64,000 bases of DNA from Marinobacter caseinilyticus (GCF_011074955.1 NZ_WUQJ01000023.1:216953-280952), one strand, 5' to 3'; counted from the first letter of the stretch, positions 28,107 through 38,842 are shown. Translations and numbers: made by a program. The notes: generated by a model not told the origin, from the letters alone.

Positions 28107-28589
28107 AAATTGCTGTCCCTGTCGATTGGACGGTAAAGTGGGTGACGGCTCACCTCGCATACGCCGTGTCGTGCTATCACACAGCAGATGCTCGACTGAA
28201 TGGCACGAACCGGGCGTTTTGCGACGTCGCCTGTTACCCACCAGCCTACAAACAATCCAGGCCTTACGCCGCCCGTCCTCATTAAACGCCCGGTCATTCC
28301 GTGACCTTGCCCGCCATGGAACCGCACGCAGACAACCGCTGTATGGCTCCGACCCGGCTGCAGTCCACGGCTTAAGAAGATGCTCACCAAGAACAGCGAA
28401 AAGGCGCACAGGGACAGTGGCGATCCGTCTCGGCCAAACCGGTCATTCTCTTAAGGCGAGCCGCTTTCCGGCCCTGTGCGACCGGAGGCGTGCAGGGCGT
28501 CGATCGTCCTCACCGCAAAAGCGGCAAAGATGATGCCCTTCTTATTGCCCGGCGTATTAGCGGTCGATCAGGGAGTCCGTAAAAGGCAG
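28107..28589. other. Intergenic stretch, no convincing gene
   Basis: 483 bases between the thioesterase start and the small protein stop. Open frames here are arginine- and serine-rich with no family resemblance or ribosome site. I see no repeat or structured element. Confidence 0.45.
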
Positions 28590-28802
28590 TCAGTAACAGG
28601 AATTCGGTGTCGATTCCGGGTTAATGTCACCGGCCACTTCGTCCGGATCAATGCCGTGGCTGGCGAGGACTTCCCTCACAAAATTTATTTGTTTCAGCAT
28701 CTTGTCCGCCTGGTCACCGTAATCGTAGCGGGTCACCTCGACAGGGTTGGGCATGAATGTAAAAGCGGTTTTCAAAGCGCGCAAGGTGTCTTCATCAACC
28801 AT
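28590..28802 (-). CDS. Small hypothetical protein
   Basis: A 70-residue acidic protein (start MVDEDTLRAL, end ESTPNSCY), with no signal or membrane segment and no recognised family. An AAAAGG site lies 9 bases before the ATG. The composition looks like a real folded protein, with a central RYDYGDQADKMLKQINFVR helix-like stretch. It stands alone. Confidence 0.5.
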   Translation of the reverse strand: MVDEDTLRALKTAFTFMPNPVEVTRYDYGDQADKMLKQINFVREVLASHGIDPDEVAGDINPESTPNSCY

Positions 28803-28939
28803 AACGTCAACCTTTTTATCCAGTGAAGGTCGCCCATCGTACCTGACCGGGTGCGCACTGTTCGAACAGAACCTGGTGAATCGCCCGGGCATCGGTCTGG
28901 CTTTTGGCGCCCCGGCCTTAGGGGATTCATGGTGCGGTT

Positions 28940-29356
28940 CTATCCCTGCTTGTCGAACGCCGGCACGCCCTCCGGCAAAACACACCAACTAAGCTTCTCA
29001 CTCACCCACAGATGGGCCGTTGGCTCAAAAACCTTGTCATCCGTCAAACCTACAGGCTTGAGCTTCAGCTTGATGACCTCCGGATCTGCCGGATTGTAGT
29101 GATAGATCCGGGTGCCACAGTTGGGGCAGAACGTGGCGGTGTTCGTATTGCCGCTGTCGGCCAACCGGCTCCACTCTTTCATTTCGCCGGTAAACTCAAT
29201 GTGACTGGCCGGCATAATGGCCGTTACGCTGAACGGACCGGTGGCCAGTTTCTGGCATTCTTTACAATGGCACGCGATGACTTTCACTGGCGGCTGCAAC
29301 AACTTATAACGAACCTGACCACACTGACACGACGCCTCTATTGGGTAATCCAACAT
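28940..29356 (-). CDS. GFA-family (CENP-V/GFA domain) protein
   Basis: A 138-residue zinc protein with the GFA fold: CQCGQVRY, CHCKECQK and FCPNCGTRIY supply the paired zinc ligands. The family includes glutathione-dependent formaldehyde-activating enzyme, but most members act on unknown substrates. The ATG at 29356 after a GGGGA site gives the family start. Confidence 0.85.
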   Translation of the reverse strand: MLDYPIEASCQCGQVRYKLLQPPVKVIACHCKECQKLATGPFSVTAIMPASHIEFTGEMKEWSRLADSGNTNTATFCPNCGTRIYHYNPADPEVIKLKLKPVGLTDDKVFEPTAHLWVSEKLSWCVLPEGVPAFDKQG

Positions 29357-29918
29357 GTAACATCCCCCACGATTTGATATTCCAGTTACTGACATTGTTC
29401 GCGGCGGCCGCACAACTGTCGCGACCCGTATCGCTGATAATGCACTGTTAAAGAATCCGGTGGCTGAATCCCTGCCCGTCGTTTAGAAAACTTTCATTTT
29501 TATGCGTTTAAACGTCTTGTCTTCAATACGGATGTTGGAACCTCTGATTCCGTCTGTTCTTCCGGCCACTCCGCTTATATTTGCCGTGTTCGCCTCCTGC
29601 TCCCTTCTAAACGATTCTATTACCACAGCCGTTTCGAAGGTAAGGAGCTCATTGCACTGAAGATTGCTAAACGTCGGGTAACGTCCCTCTCGTCATTCAC
29701 AGAAAGGTCTGAGGACATCCCCTTTGCGCCGGTTCTGTGACACCGAATCCAATCCTCAGTTCGTCCTTTAATGGGCCGCTTCCTGCGCCCTCAGTCCATG
29801 CCATGTGTAACCCCGCGAACGCGCCCCGTCAAATCGTATTGCCAACCCAAACGATCGGCCCACGCCGTTCATCCGCCAACCTGAGTGTGTCTTCGCAAGT
29901 CACTCGCGCGGCATCGCT
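29357..29918. other. Intergenic stretch, nothing identified
   Basis: 562 bases with mixed composition and no open frame that looks like protein. It lies upstream of the GFA gene and downstream of bluB, both reading leftward. No hairpin or repeat stood out. Confidence 0.45.
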
Positions 29919-30641
29919 TCACCACACTTTTTTGTTTGCCAGCTCGGCCTGCAGCTCCTCATTCCCTAAGCCCTCGCCCCAGGTATTGCCATGAACCAGC
30001 TCGTCCAGCGGCAGCCGTGAGCGCCAGCCCTTGGCTTGCAGTTCCGGTTGGTCGAGGAATTCGCTGACGTAACCCAGGCACAGGTAGGCCAGCGGGTAGA
30101 CGTCGTTGGGCAGTTTCAGGGTGTGCGCCAGTTGCTGCTGATCAAGAATACTGACCCAGCCCACGCCGATGCCTTCGGCTCGGGCCGCCAGCCACAGGTT
30201 TTGCACCGCCAGGCAGGTGCTGAACAAATCCATTTCAACAACAGAGTTGCGGCCCAGCACATGGCGGCCGCCCCGGCTCCGGTTGCAGGTGATGCAGAGA
30301 TTGATCGGGCTTTCCAGAATGCCCTGCAGTTTCAGGCTACGGTAGCGGGCGCCCTGATCGCCGGTGTAATTCTCCGCCGCTTTACGGTTTTCCTGCTCGA
30401 AAATGGCGAGCACCGATTCCCGCACCGCCACACTGTCAATCACGATAAAATCCCAGGGCTGCATAAAACCCACGGACGGTGCGTGATGGGCCGCGTTCAG
30501 TAACCGGACCAGTACGTCTGAGGGGATCGGGTCTGGCAGGAATTGTGAGCGCACATCCCGGCGCTCATATATGGCGCGATAGAGGCCATGCAGCTCGTCG
30601 TCGGTGAACGGCCGGTTGTGGTTCTGTTCCTGGGTGCTCAT
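29919..30641 (-). CDS. bluB: 5,6-dimethylbenzimidazole synthase
   Basis: A 240-residue flavin-destructase of the BluB family, which breaks down FMN with oxygen to make the lower ligand of vitamin B12. Signatures are [10 protein letters not shown], which holds the essential aspartate, [15 protein letters not shown], and GVGWVSIL with the conserved serine. The gene overlaps cobQ by 4 bases (ATGA), tying lower-ligand synthesis to corrin-ring amidation. Confidence 0.92.
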   Translation of the reverse strand: MSTQEQNHNRPFTDDELHGLYRAIYERRDVRSQFLPDPIPSDVLVRLLNAAHHAPSVGFMQPWDFIVIDSVAVRESVLAIFEQENRKAAENYTGDQGARYRSLKLQGILESPINLCITCNRSRGGRHVLGRNSVVEMDLFSTCLAVQNLWLAARAEGIGVGWVSILDQQQLAHTLKLPNDVYPLAYLCLGYVSEFLDQPELQAKGWRSRLPLDELVHGNTWGEGLGNEELQAELANKKVW

Positions 30642-32140
30642 AAGGTTTTCCGCCCCGCGCCAGCGTCTTCAGGCGTCAGGCCCAGCAGGCTCCGCAGCCA
30701 TTCGGTATCCAGGTGAGCCTCCACCATATCCGCCAGCCGGTCCAGTTGCTGTTCGCGATGGGCCTGATAGTCAATCGCCTGCCGGTTACCACCTCCGTCC
30801 CCCGACAAACCGCACCAGTTGAGCAAAGCATCACAGGCCTGCGGGGAATCGAAAATACCGTGCACGTAGGTTCCCATAATCTGGTTGTCTGCACTGATGG
30901 CACCGTCCGGTCGCCCTCCCAGGTCGGCCATCGGATGGGTCAGTGCGGGTCCGGAGGAGACACCGTTATGCATTTCATAGCCGGTCAGCGGTGACGGTTC
31001 GGTGTCGAACGTCAAATGGCCCGTCACATGGGTAAGCTGTTTGCCGGCCACCATGCGGGTAGTCAGTTCCAGCAGGCCCAGCCCCTGGGTGTCACCGGCA
31101 TCGCCTTCCAGGCCATCGGGGTCGGTGACCACTGAGCCCAGCATCTGGAAGCCGCCGCAAATGCCCATCACTTTACCGCCGTACCGCAGGTGTTTGCGGA
31201 TCGCTTCCGGCCAGCCCTGAACTTTGAGCCATTCCAGATCATGTCGGGTACTTTTACTGCCGGGCAGTATGATCACATCGGCTGCTGGGATGGGCTGGTC
31301 CGGGCCAACAAATTGCAGCTTCACGCCGGGGTGCAGGCGCAGTGGGTCGAAGTCGTTGTGGTTGCTGATGCGGGGCAGTACCGGTACCACAACGCTCAGC
31401 GCGCCTGATTCGTGGTCGCCGCTGGTGCCGACACTGTCCTCGGCATCCACAATCAGGCCATGGAGGTAGGGCAGCACGCCCACCACCGGTTTGGCAGTAC
31501 GCTCGGTGAGCCAGTCCAGGCCCGGCTCCAGCAACCCGATGTCGCCCCGGAAGCGGTTGATTATAAAGCCCCGGGTCCGCGCCCGCTCCGAAGCGGAAAT
31601 CAGTTCCAGGGTGCCAACCAACTGCGCGAAAACGCCGCCTCGGTCGATGTCGCCCACCAACAGCACCGGGCAATCGGCGGCTTCGGCAAACCCCATGTTG
31701 GCGATGTCATTCGCACGCAGGTTGATTTCAGCCGGACTGCCAGCGCCCTCCGCAATGATCACGTCGTATCGGCTCGACAGGCTCCGCCAGGCATCGAGCA
31801 CCGACTGCATGGCCTCGGCTTTGTAGGTGTGATAGTCCAGCGCGTCCATATTGCCGTGAACTTTGCCCCGCAGGATCACCTGCGCGCCACAATCGCTTTG
31901 CGGTTTGAGCAGTATCGGGTTCATGTCGCTGTGGGGCGACAGACCACAGGCCAAAGCTTGCAACGCGGTGGAGCGGCCGATCTCGCCACCGTCGGTGGTC
32001 ACCGCACTGTTCAACGCCATGTTTTGAGGTTTGAATGGCGCCACCGACACGCCCTGCCGGGCCAGCCAGCGGCAAAGTGCCGCCACAACGGTGGTTTTAC
32101 CTGCGTCGGAGGTGGTGCCTTGCACCATCAGAGTGATCAC
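30638..32140 (-). CDS. cobQ: Cobyric acid synthase
   Basis: A 500-residue glutamine-dependent amidotransferase that amidates four side chains of adenosylcobyrinic acid a,c-diamide. The N-terminal ATP-binding half has [18 protein letters not shown] and [13 protein letters not shown]; the C-terminal GATase half has the cysteine in [12 protein letters not shown]. It is followed in a 4-base overlap by bluB. No cobalamin riboswitch is visible in the 265 bases upstream, which are shared with the divergent proV. Confidence 0.95.
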   Translation of the reverse strand: MITLMVQGTTSDAGKTTVVAALCRWLARQGVSVAPFKPQNMALNSAVTTDGGEIGRSTALQALACGLSPHSDMNPILLKPQSDCGAQVILRGKVHGNMDALDYHTYKAEAMQSVLDAWRSLSSRYDVIIAEGAGSPAEINLRANDIANMGFAEAADCPVLLVGDIDRGGVFAQLVGTLELISASERARTRGFIINRFRGDIGLLEPGLDWLTERTAKPVVGVLPYLHGLIVDAEDSVGTSGDHESGALSVVVPVLPRISNHNDFDPLRLHPGVKLQFVGPDQPIPAADVIILPGSKSTRHDLEWLKVQGWPEAIRKHLRYGGKVMGICGGFQMLGSVVTDPDGLEGDAGDTQGLGLLELTTRMVAGKQLTHVTGHLTFDTEPSPLTGYEMHNGVSSGPALTHPMADLGGRPDGAISADNQIMGTYVHGIFDSPQACDALLNWCGLSGDGGGNRQAIDYQAHREQQLDRLADMVEAHLDTEWLRSLLGLTPEDAGAGRKTL

Positions 32141-32405
32141 GGAAAATATTGCTCCACAATGGTGCGGGCCGAAGGTTGCAATTGCAGGGCGTCAATACTC
32201 CCTCGCCTTGAAGGCTGACCCACGGACGTTTGGATCTATGGTACCGGTTGCGATTCGCCCAGAACAGCTGATAGGCGAGGCTCTGGCTACAAACCGGGAG
32301 AATTTGCAAAACACACCTATACTAGTGGTAATGTAGGAAACCCATGGTCCGGGCCCGTTTCTTGCTCGTAAGATTAACTAATTGATAAAAAAGGACCAAA
32401 AATCG

Positions 32406-33596
32406 ATGCAGCCTAAGGTTGTCGTGAAAAACCTATATAAGGTGTTTGGAGGTCAACCCAAGGAAGCAATGAAGTTGGTCAGGGAAGGCATACCGAAAGA
32501 TGAAATCTTCAAACGCACCGGCCAGACACTTGGCGTCATGGATGCCTCCTTCGAAATTCAGGAAGGCGAAATTTTTGTCATCATGGGCCTGTCGGGCTCG
32601 GGCAAATCCACCATGGTGCGCCTCCTCAACCGCCTGATCGAACCCACCGATGGTGAGGTCTGGATTGGCGACCAGAACATTTCCAACCTCTCGGAATCGG
32701 AACTCAACGAGCTCCGGCGCAAAAAAATCAGCATGGTCTTTCAGTCCTTTGCCCTCATGCCTCACATGAACGTCATCGACAACGCGGCCTTTGGTCTGGA
32801 GCTGTCGGGCATGCCACGGGAAGAGCGCCACAAGCGCGCCCGCAATGCCTTGGCCCAGGTTGGCCTGGAAGCCAATGTGAACAGTTACCCCGATGAGTTA
32901 TCCGGTGGCATGCAGCAGCGTGTAGGCCTCGCCCGAGCGCTGGCCAATGACCCGGAAATCATGCTGATGGACGAAGCGTTTTCTGCCCTGGACCCTTTGA
33001 TCCGCACCGAAATGCAGGATGAACTGGTAAAACTGCAGCAGAATTCAAGCCGCACCGTAGTGTTCATCTCCCACGACCTGGACGAAGCCATGCGCATCGG
33101 TGATCGCATTGCGATCATGGAAGGCGGGCGAGTGGTTCAGGTCGGCACGCCGGACGACATCCTGAAAAATCCCGCCGATGACTACGTCCGTTCATTCTTC
33201 CGAGGGGTCGACAAATCGACCGTATTGTCCGCCGCCGATGTGGCTCAACGTAAGCAAGTCACGGTCATTGAGCGCGAAGGTGCCGGTATTGCGGCCGCGC
33301 TGGCGCGTTTGCGCGAGGCAGACCGCGACTACGGTTATGTGGTGAGTCGCGACCAGATATTCCAGGGCGTGGTGTCTGTCGAATCCTTGCTGAAAGCGGA
33401 AAAGCAGGACCAGTCAATTAACGAAGCCGTGCTGCCAACCATTGAGGCGATTGCGTCTGATACCTATCTGAACAGTATTATCGGCAGCGTCGCCGAGGCC
33501 CCTTGTGGCCTGCCGGTCACCGACGAGCAGGGCCGCTATGTCGGTGTGGTATCACGCACCGCGTTGTTACAGGCGCTGAACCGGGAGGATGATTAA
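32406..33596 (+). CDS. proV: Glycine betaine/proline ABC transporter ATP-binding subunit
   Basis: A 396-residue ABC ATPase very close to ProV. Walker [10 protein letters not shown], signature [15 protein letters not shown], Walker [14 protein letters not shown], then a C-terminal pair of CBS domains that in ProV-type proteins sense ionic strength. The ATG at 32406 follows AAGGA and gives the usual ProV start; a TTG eight codons earlier is possible. First gene of proVWX, serving uptake of compatible solutes. Confidence 0.95.
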   Translation: MQPKVVVKNLYKVFGGQPKEAMKLVREGIPKDEIFKRTGQTLGVMDASFEIQEGEIFVIMGLSGSGKSTMVRLLNRLIEPTDGEVWIGDQNISNLSESELNELRRKKISMVFQSFALMPHMNVIDNAAFGLELSGMPREERHKRARNALAQVGLEANVNSYPDELSGGMQQRVGLARALANDPEIMLMDEAFSALDPLIRTEMQDELVKLQQNSSRTVVFISHDLDEAMRIGDRIAIMEGGRVVQVGTPDDILKNPADDYVRSFFRGVDKSTVLSAADVAQRKQVTVIEREGAGIAAALARLREADRDYGYVVSRDQIFQGVVSVESLLKAEKQDQSINEAVLPTIEAIASDTYLNSIIGSVAEAPCGLPVTDEQGRYVGVVSRTALLQALNREDD

Positions 33597-33598
33597 TC

Positions 33599-34744
33599 AT
33601 GGCTGAAGAACGCAGCGCACAGAATTCCGAAGCGGTACCCTACGACCTTGAAAGCAGTGGCAGCCCCTGGGGCGGCACGGCAGAGCCCGCTGCCAGTGCT
33701 GGCACCACCAGCACCGATGCAACCAGTTCGGACCCGTGGGGAGCCGCTGAATCGGAACCCCAACAGCAAGGTGGCGACTGGCTGAGCCAGGCCGAGGATA
33801 CCCAGGCCCTGGAGAACACCTTCAGCGAGCCATTCCGTACCGAATGGTTCGACATCCAGGGTGGTGTCGACACCGGCATCAACTGGATTGTTGACAACTT
33901 CCGCCTGTTCTTTCAGTTGATCAAGCAACCCGTCGACTTCGCCTTGACCATTTTCGATGCCACCCTACTGAGTATTCACCCAGCGATCATCATCCTGATA
34001 TTCGGGATATTGGCCTGGCAGGTGTCCGGCATCAGGCTCGGCATCGCCGCCATGGCGGGCATGTTTGTCATGGGCGCGATTGGCGCCTGGGATGAGGCCA
34101 TGACGACGTTGTCGCTGGTGGTGACCTCGGTGCTGTTCTGTATGGCGATCGGTATTCCCACCGGCATCTGGATGGCCAAGAGCGATCGGGTAGCCAGTTC
34201 GGTAAGGCCCATTCTGGATACCATGCAAACCACCCCGGCCTTCGTCTATCTGGTGCCCATCGTCATGCTGTTCGGCATCGGCAACGTGCCCGGGGTTATC
34301 GTGACCATCATATTCGCGGTCGCACCGGTTATTCGCCTGACCAACCTTGGCATCCGCCAGGTGCCGGGTGATCTGGTCGAGGCCTCGCGCTCGTTCGGCG
34401 CCAGCCCGCGCCAGCTGCTCTACAAAGTACAACTGCCATTGGCCATGCCAACCATTATGGCCGGGGTCAACCAGACCTTGATGCTGGCACTGTCCATGGT
34501 GGTGATTGCGTCGATGATTGCCGTGCCTGGCCTCGGCCTGATGGTGCTTCGCGGTATCGGCCGGCTCGATATCGGGCTGGCGACCGTGGGTGGCATCGGC
34601 ATCGTCATTCTGGCCATTATTCTCGATCGCATGACCCAGGCCCTCGGCAAAGATTCCCGAGAGCGCGGTAAACGACACTGGTATGAAGCCGGCCCGGCCG
34701 GCATTGTGTATTCGCTAGTGAGTAAAGGCAGGGACGTCGGATAA
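33599..34744 (+). CDS. proW: Glycine betaine/proline ABC transporter permease
   Basis: A 381-residue inner-membrane permease of the ProW family. It has a long hydrophilic, Ser/Pro/Glu-rich N-terminal region of about 100 residues before the membrane segments, as in E. coli ProW, and the EAA loop [17 protein letters not shown]. It starts 2 bases after proV and is followed 28 bases later by proX. Confidence 0.93.
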   Translation: MAEERSAQNSEAVPYDLESSGSPWGGTAEPAASAGTTSTDATSSDPWGAAESEPQQQGGDWLSQAEDTQALENTFSEPFRTEWFDIQGGVDTGINWIVDNFRLFFQLIKQPVDFALTIFDATLLSIHPAIIILIFGILAWQVSGIRLGIAAMAGMFVMGAIGAWDEAMTTLSLVVTSVLFCMAIGIPTGIWMAKSDRVASSVRPILDTMQTTPAFVYLVPIVMLFGIGNVPGVIVTIIFAVAPVIRLTNLGIRQVPGDLVEASRSFGASPRQLLYKVQLPLAMPTIMAGVNQTLMLALSMVVIASMIAVPGLGLMVLRGIGRLDIGLATVGGIGIVILAIILDRMTQALGKDSRERGKRHWYEAGPAGIVYSLVSKGRDVG

Positions 34745-34772
34745 ATTCAATGTTGCAACAGGAGTACAGACT

Positions 34773-35762
34773 ATGCAGTTGAAAACTATGATCGCAGGCA
34801 CGTTGCTTGCGGGTGGACTGGCCCTGACAGCCCACGCAGAGACCATGCCTGGCAAGGGCGTAACCGTTCAGCCCATCCAGAGCACAATCGCGGAAGAAAC
34901 CTTCCAGACCATGCTGATCAACGAGGCTCTTCGTGACCTGGGCTACGATGTCAAAGACACTCAGGAAGTGGATTACAGCGCCGGTTACACCTCGGTTGCC
35001 AGTGGTGACGCCACTTACCTCGCAGTAAGCTGGTACCCACTCCACAACGCCATGTACAGCAATGCCGGCGGTGACGAAAAGTTCTTCCGCAAGGGCCATT
35101 ATATTACTGGCGCAGCCCAGGGCTACCTGATTGATAAAAAGACGGCCGAAAAGTACGACATCGACAACATCGAAGACATGAAAGACCCGAAAATTGCCAA
35201 GCTGTTCGATACCGACGGCGATGGCAAGGCGGATCTGACCGGTTGTCAGGCAGGCTGGGGTTGTGAAGGTGTGATCGAGCATCAGATGGATGCCTTCAAA
35301 CTGCGGGATACCGTGACCCACAAACAGGGTCAGTACGCGGCGATCATTTCCGACACCATCACCCGCTTTAACGAAGGCGATCCGGTCTTCTACTACACCT
35401 GGACCCCTTACTGGGTATCCGGCATTTTGTCACCGGGCGATGACGTAACCTGGCTGGAAGTTCCGTTCTCGTCAAATCCGAACGGCTCCGACACCGCGCT
35501 GTCCAATGGCAAGAACTACGGCTTTGAAATCAACAGCGAGCGCATTGTTGCCAACAAGGCGTGGGCCGACGCCAACCCGGCGGCCGCCAAGTTGTTTGAA
35601 GTCATGAAGCTGCCGGTCAACGATGTCAGCGCCCAGAACATGAAGATTCGTGACGGGGAAGACTCCAAGCGCGAAATCATGTCGCACACCAAGGCGTGGA
35701 TCGAAGGCCATCGTGAAACTTACGATAGCTGGCTTGCAGAAGCCCGTGCTGCCGCCATGTAA
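34773..35762 (+). CDS. proX: Glycine betaine/proline-binding periplasmic protein
   Basis: A 329-residue binding protein with a Sec signal ending near AHAE. It has tryptophan-rich segments for quaternary ammonium binding ([24 protein letters not shown]) and the two cysteines in [11 protein letters not shown] that form a disulphide in ProX. An AGGAG ribosome site precedes the ATG. A strong terminator follows. Confidence 0.94.
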   Translation: MQLKTMIAGTLLAGGLALTAHAETMPGKGVTVQPIQSTIAEETFQTMLINEALRDLGYDVKDTQEVDYSAGYTSVASGDATYLAVSWYPLHNAMYSNAGGDEKFFRKGHYITGAAQGYLIDKKTAEKYDIDNIEDMKDPKIAKLFDTDGDGKADLTGCQAGWGCEGVIEHQMDAFKLRDTVTHKQGQYAAIISDTITRFNEGDPVFYYTWTPYWVSGILSPGDDVTWLEVPFSSNPNGSDTALSNGKNYGFEINSERIVANKAWADANPAAAKLFEVMKLPVNDVSAQNMKIRDGEDSKREIMSHTKAWIEGHRETYDSWLAEARAAAM

Positions 35763-35778
35763 GCGTCACACGTGAGTC

Positions 35779-35807
35779 AAAAAACCCCCGCCAGTCGGGG
35801 GTTTTTT
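35779..35807 (+). terminator. Rho-independent terminator after proX
   Basis: A 12-bp stem (35779-35790 with 35796-35807) built of an A-run, CCCCCG, a 5-base loop, CGGGGG and a T-run. It lies 17 bases after the proX stop and is symmetric, so it can act on both strands. Confidence 0.9.
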
Positions 35808-35871
35808 TATGGGTGCATCGCGCTGGGCCGGCGACACGGCTATGCCCTGAGGGGAACTGCCCATGTCGGCT

Positions 35872-35991
35872 GTCGAACGGTGCGTCGTGGCTTCAGCTTC
35901 GGTGGGCCCGATAGAGCCCCGAGGGTCACCCCGGCAGGCCCGGGGCCTGCTCCGAAGCTGAAGTGTCGGCTACATTTGCCAGCGCCGGGCC
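35872..35991. repeat. Long-hairpin intergenic repeat, copy 1
   Basis: About 120 bases whose ends form an inverted repeat (CTTCAGCTTCGG at 35891 against CCGAAGCTGAAG at 35952). A second inner palindrome, CAGGCCCGGGGCCTG, lies between them. About 90% identical to copy 2 at 36228, but lacking about 7 bases at the left foot of the stem. No coding content. It resembles REP/MITE-type dispersed elements; I know of no name for it. Confidence 0.7.
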
Positions 35992-35995
35992 GGGC

Positions 35996-36110
35996 ACCAG
36001 CTACCAGCTACCAGCTACCAGCTACCAGCTACCAGCTACCAGCTACCAGCTACCAGCTACCAGCTACCAGCTACCAGCTACCAGCTACCAGCTACCAGCT
36101 ACCAGCTACC
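35996..36110. repeat. Heptanucleotide tandem repeat, CTACCAG x ~16
   Basis: An uninterrupted run of the 7-base unit CTACCAG: about 16.4 copies with no mismatch from 35996 to 36110. Since 7 is not a multiple of 3, every frame reads the same 7-residue cycle over 21 bases. It lies directly against the right end of hairpin repeat copy 1, in the gap between proX and cobO. No gene covers it. Confidence 0.95.
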
Positions 36111-36227
36111 GAGAACAGTGTGCAGAGTCTGTACTTTTCAAGCCACACCGCGATAGGCTTTTTGTCTAATACATCGCATTCTGCCCGGAAACAAGGCCAC
36201 GCCTGGAGAAGAATGCTCATCCCTGCA

Positions 36228-36351
36228 GTCGACGGCGCGTCGTAGCCGACGCTTCAGCTTCGGTGGGTCCGACAGGGCCCCGAGGGTCACCCCGGCAGGC
36301 CCGGGGCCTGTTCCGAAGCGAAGCGTCGGCTACATTTGCCAGCATCGGGCC
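36228..36351. repeat. Long-hairpin intergenic repeat, copy 2
   Basis: Second copy of the element at 35872, in the same orientation. Its terminal stem is longer: 36242-36263 pairs with 36313-36333, 21 base pairs with a single bulged A, and the same inner CAGGCCCGGGGCCTG palindrome. It ends 64 bases before the cobO stop codon, so it could also end transcription of the leftward cobO/btu operon. Confidence 0.75.
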
Positions 36352-36414
36352 AGCGTGCAACGCCACCGAGTTCTCGCCAATCCTCGATGCCCTGTCGTTA
36401 CACGGGGCGCCGGG

Positions 36415-37026
36415 CTAGAGTTCGACGCCTTTCTGGGCCTTGATGCCCTGGTCTTTGAAAGCGTGTTTCACCACCTGCATGTCGGTCACCGTGTCGGCCA
36501 GCTCGATCAGCTCCTTCGGCGCATGGCGTCCGGTCACGGCCACATGCTGTCGTTCCGGCCGGCCCTGGAGATCGTCCAGGACCCGGTCGAGACTGAGGTA
36601 GTCGTAATGCAGGGCAATGTTGAGCTCGTCCAGCAGAATCAGGTCGTAACGGTCATCGGACAGCATCCGGCTGGCTATGTCCCAGGCGGCCTCAGCGGCC
36701 GTCACGTCCTGTTCCCGGTCCTGGGTGTCCCAGGTGTAGCCTTGCCCCATGACGTGATAGTCCACGTTGGGCAAGTCACGGAAAAACGCCTCCTCGCCGG
36801 TACTGAACGCACCCTTGATGAATTGCACAATGCCGACCTTCATGCCATGGCCGAGCGCCCGGGCCACCATGCCAAATCCAGAGCTGCTTTTACCTTTGCC
36901 AGGCCCGGTCAGGACGAGCAAGATGCCTTGCTCTTTCTGGGCATGGGCGATGCGTTCCTGCATGATTTTCTGTTTTGCCGCCATCCGGCGGGCATGGCGT
37001 TCGGGGTCTTTCGCCCGGTCACGCAT
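36415..37026 (-). CDS. cobO: Cob(I)yrinic acid a,c-diamide adenosyltransferase
   Basis: A 203-residue CobO/BtuR-type enzyme that attaches the adenosyl group of ATP to reduced corrinoids. The P-loop GPGKGKSSSGFG lies at residues about 40-51 (unusual orientation, typical of this family), with DLILLDELNIAL following. The ATG at 37026 has a perfect AAGGAG site. It is the last gene of the riboswitch-led btuB-btuF-btuC-btuD-cobO operon, so imported B12 can be adenosylated. Confidence 0.95.
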   Translation of the reverse strand: MRDRAKDPERHARRMAAKQKIMQERIAHAQKEQGILLVLTGPGKGKSSSGFGMVARALGHGMKVGIVQFIKGAFSTGEEAFFRDLPNVDYHVMGQGYTWDTQDREQDVTAAEAAWDIASRMLSDDRYDLILLDELNIALHYDYLSLDRVLDDLQGRPERQHVAVTGRHAPKELIELADTVTDMQVVKHAFKDQGIKAQKGVEL

Positions 37027-37055
37027 AGGACACTCCTTAATGTCTGATCCACAGG

Positions 37056-37823
37056 TTAGACAATGGGCACAAAAACCGGCGCCCCGTTCACGGTCGCCAT
37101 CGCAAGCGGCTGATTGAACAGCGCCTCCAGCGCTTCCGGGACCAGCATCTCCGCTGCCGGCCCCCAACAGGCCTCCCCGTCCGGGTACAACAGCAACACA
37201 TGGTCGCACCAGCGCGCCGCCATGTTCAGATCGTGCAGACACATGAACACAGTACGACCCGATTGCGCCTGCCGGTTTAACAACGCCATCACTGCCGATT
37301 GATGGTGCAGGTCCAGATGGTTGGTGGGCTCGTCCGCCAGCCAGATGTCCGGCGCCTGGGTCAGCACCGTCGCGATGGCTACCCGTTGACGTTCGCCCCC
37401 CGACAACGTGCTCACCAGACGGTCCTTCAGGTGGCCCACATCCAACGCAGCCAGCGCCTCGTTAGCCCGCTGAAACTCCTCCGCACCTTCCATTCGCCAG
37501 GGCGACAGGTACGGGTGGCGACCAATCAGTGCGGTTTCCAGCACAGTGGCGGGAAACCCGTCCTGACGCTCCTGAAAGATCAACCCCAATTGTTGCGCAA
37601 CCGCCCGCCGACGCATCTGGGCCAGCGGTTGCCCGCTGATCCGCACCTGGCCCGACCGGGGCGCCCGCAGACCGGCGAGGGTATGGAGCAGCGTGGTCTT
37701 GCCGGCACCATTGGGACCCAACACACCCCATACCTGGCCCGGTTGCAGGTCAAGGTCCAACGCCCGGCCGTCGGCCCGACCCGGTATGTCGATCACCAGT
37801 AGTTCGGTTGTCAGTGCACTCAT
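37056..37823 (-). CDS. btuD: Cobalamin ABC transporter ATP-binding protein
   Basis: A 255-residue ABC ATPase of the iron-siderophore/B12 family: Walker A GPNGAGKTTLLHTL, signature LSGGERQRVAIATVL, Walker B IWLADEPTNHLDL. The ATG at 37823 overlaps the btuC stop (ATGA). It powers corrinoid import from the periplasm together with BtuC and BtuF. Confidence 0.92.
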   Translation of the reverse strand: MSALTTELLVIDIPGRADGRALDLDLQPGQVWGVLGPNGAGKTTLLHTLAGLRAPRSGQVRISGQPLAQMRRRAVAQQLGLIFQERQDGFPATVLETALIGRHPYLSPWRMEGAEEFQRANEALAALDVGHLKDRLVSTLSGGERQRVAIATVLTQAPDIWLADEPTNHLDLHHQSAVMALLNRQAQSGRTVFMCLHDLNMAARWCDHVLLLYPDGEACWGPAAEMLVPEALEALFNQPLAMATVNGAPVFVPIV

Positions 37824-38791
37824 CAGCGACTCCGATACAACAGGAACAGGAACGTCGGCACCCCGATCAGGGCGGTAATCACGCCCACCGGTAGCTGTTC
37901 CGGCGCTATCACTGTGCGGGCCAGGGTGTCCGCCAGCGTCAGCAACGTACCGCCGGCCAGCGCGCAAGCCGGCAGGATCAGGCGCTGATCGTTGCCCAGC
38001 ACCAGCCGCAGCATGTGGGGCACGATCAGGCCGACAAATCCAATGCTGCCAGCGGTGGTCACGGCGACGGCGGTTAACAGGCTGGCCACCAGATAGATGG
38101 TCCATTCCAGCGGGCGCACCGAGACCCCCAGTGCCGCCGCCTGCATCGGCCCCCGGGCCAACACGTTCAGGCTGCGGCCAAACGGCACCACCAGCAGGCA
38201 TACCGCCACCAGCACCACCAGGGCAAACCACGGCGCACGGGCGTAGGACATATCACCCATCAGCCAGTACAGCATGCCCGGCAAGCGGTTGGCCGGGCTG
38301 ATGGCCAGCATCAGAGTAATGATCGCACCCCAGCCGGACGCGACCACCACCCCGGTCAGCAACAACCGCGACGGCGTCCAACTGCCGGTACCGTGTGCCA
38401 GGCCGAAAACCATCAGGGTGGCCACCAGCGCGCCGGCAAAGGCCGAACCCGACACCACCACACTGCCGAGCCCGGCCAGCATCGCCAACAAGGCACCCAC
38501 GGCGGCGCCTCCGGACAGGCCCAGCACATAAGGATCCGCCAGAGGATTGCGCAGCAACACTTGCATCAGGGCACCGGCCACCGCCAGCAACCCCCCGGTG
38601 ACAAACGCGGCGACCGACCGCGGCACCCGCAATTCCAGTACCAGGGTATTGGCCAGATCGTTGCCCTGCCCGGCCAGTACGGCCCAAACATCCGCCAGCG
38701 CCACCGGGGCACTGCCGACCGTCACCGACAGTACCAGCGCGGACACGGAGCACAGCGCCAGTGCCATCAGGGGGATGGTCAGTGGCCGCAT
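37823..38791 (-). CDS. btuC: Cobalamin ABC transporter permease
   Basis: A 322-residue FecCD/BtuC-type permease with about ten membrane helices; segments LRNPLADPYVLGLSGGA and GSIGFVGLIVPHMLRLVLG are the family landmarks. Cobalamin specificity is inferred from its position between btuF and btuD behind a cobalamin riboswitch. Confidence 0.92.
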   Translation of the reverse strand: MRPLTIPLMALALCSVSALVLSVTVGSAPVALADVWAVLAGQGNDLANTLVLELRVPRSVAAFVTGGLLAVAGALMQVLLRNPLADPYVLGLSGGAAVGALLAMLAGLGSVVVSGSAFAGALVATLMVFGLAHGTGSWTPSRLLLTGVVVASGWGAIITLMLAISPANRLPGMLYWLMGDMSYARAPWFALVVLVAVCLLVVPFGRSLNVLARGPMQAAALGVSVRPLEWTIYLVASLLTAVAVTTAGSIGFVGLIVPHMLRLVLGNDQRLILPACALAGGTLLTLADTLARTVIAPEQLPVGVITALIGVPTFLFLLYRSR

Positions 38792-38842
38792 AAGCCACCT
38801 CCGCCGGGGCTGCGCCGGTTCGGGGTCCCTGGCGACAGCGTG

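Noticed and set aside
28126..28533. 135-codon plus-strand open frame
   Set aside because: Arg/Ser-rich, no family, no ribosome site, overlaps nothing that supports it.
32141..32405. Second cobalamin riboswitch upstream of cobQ
   Set aside because: No B12 box or GCAACGGTAA-type core on the minus strand in this gap.
35996..36110. CRISPR array
   Set aside because: The repeats are 7 bases long and contiguous, with no spacers and no cas genes nearby.
35772..36245. Open frame with a repeated 7-residue cycle over the CTACCAG array
   Set aside because: Any 7-base repeat without stops is open in all frames; there is no ribosome site and the flanks are hairpin repeats.
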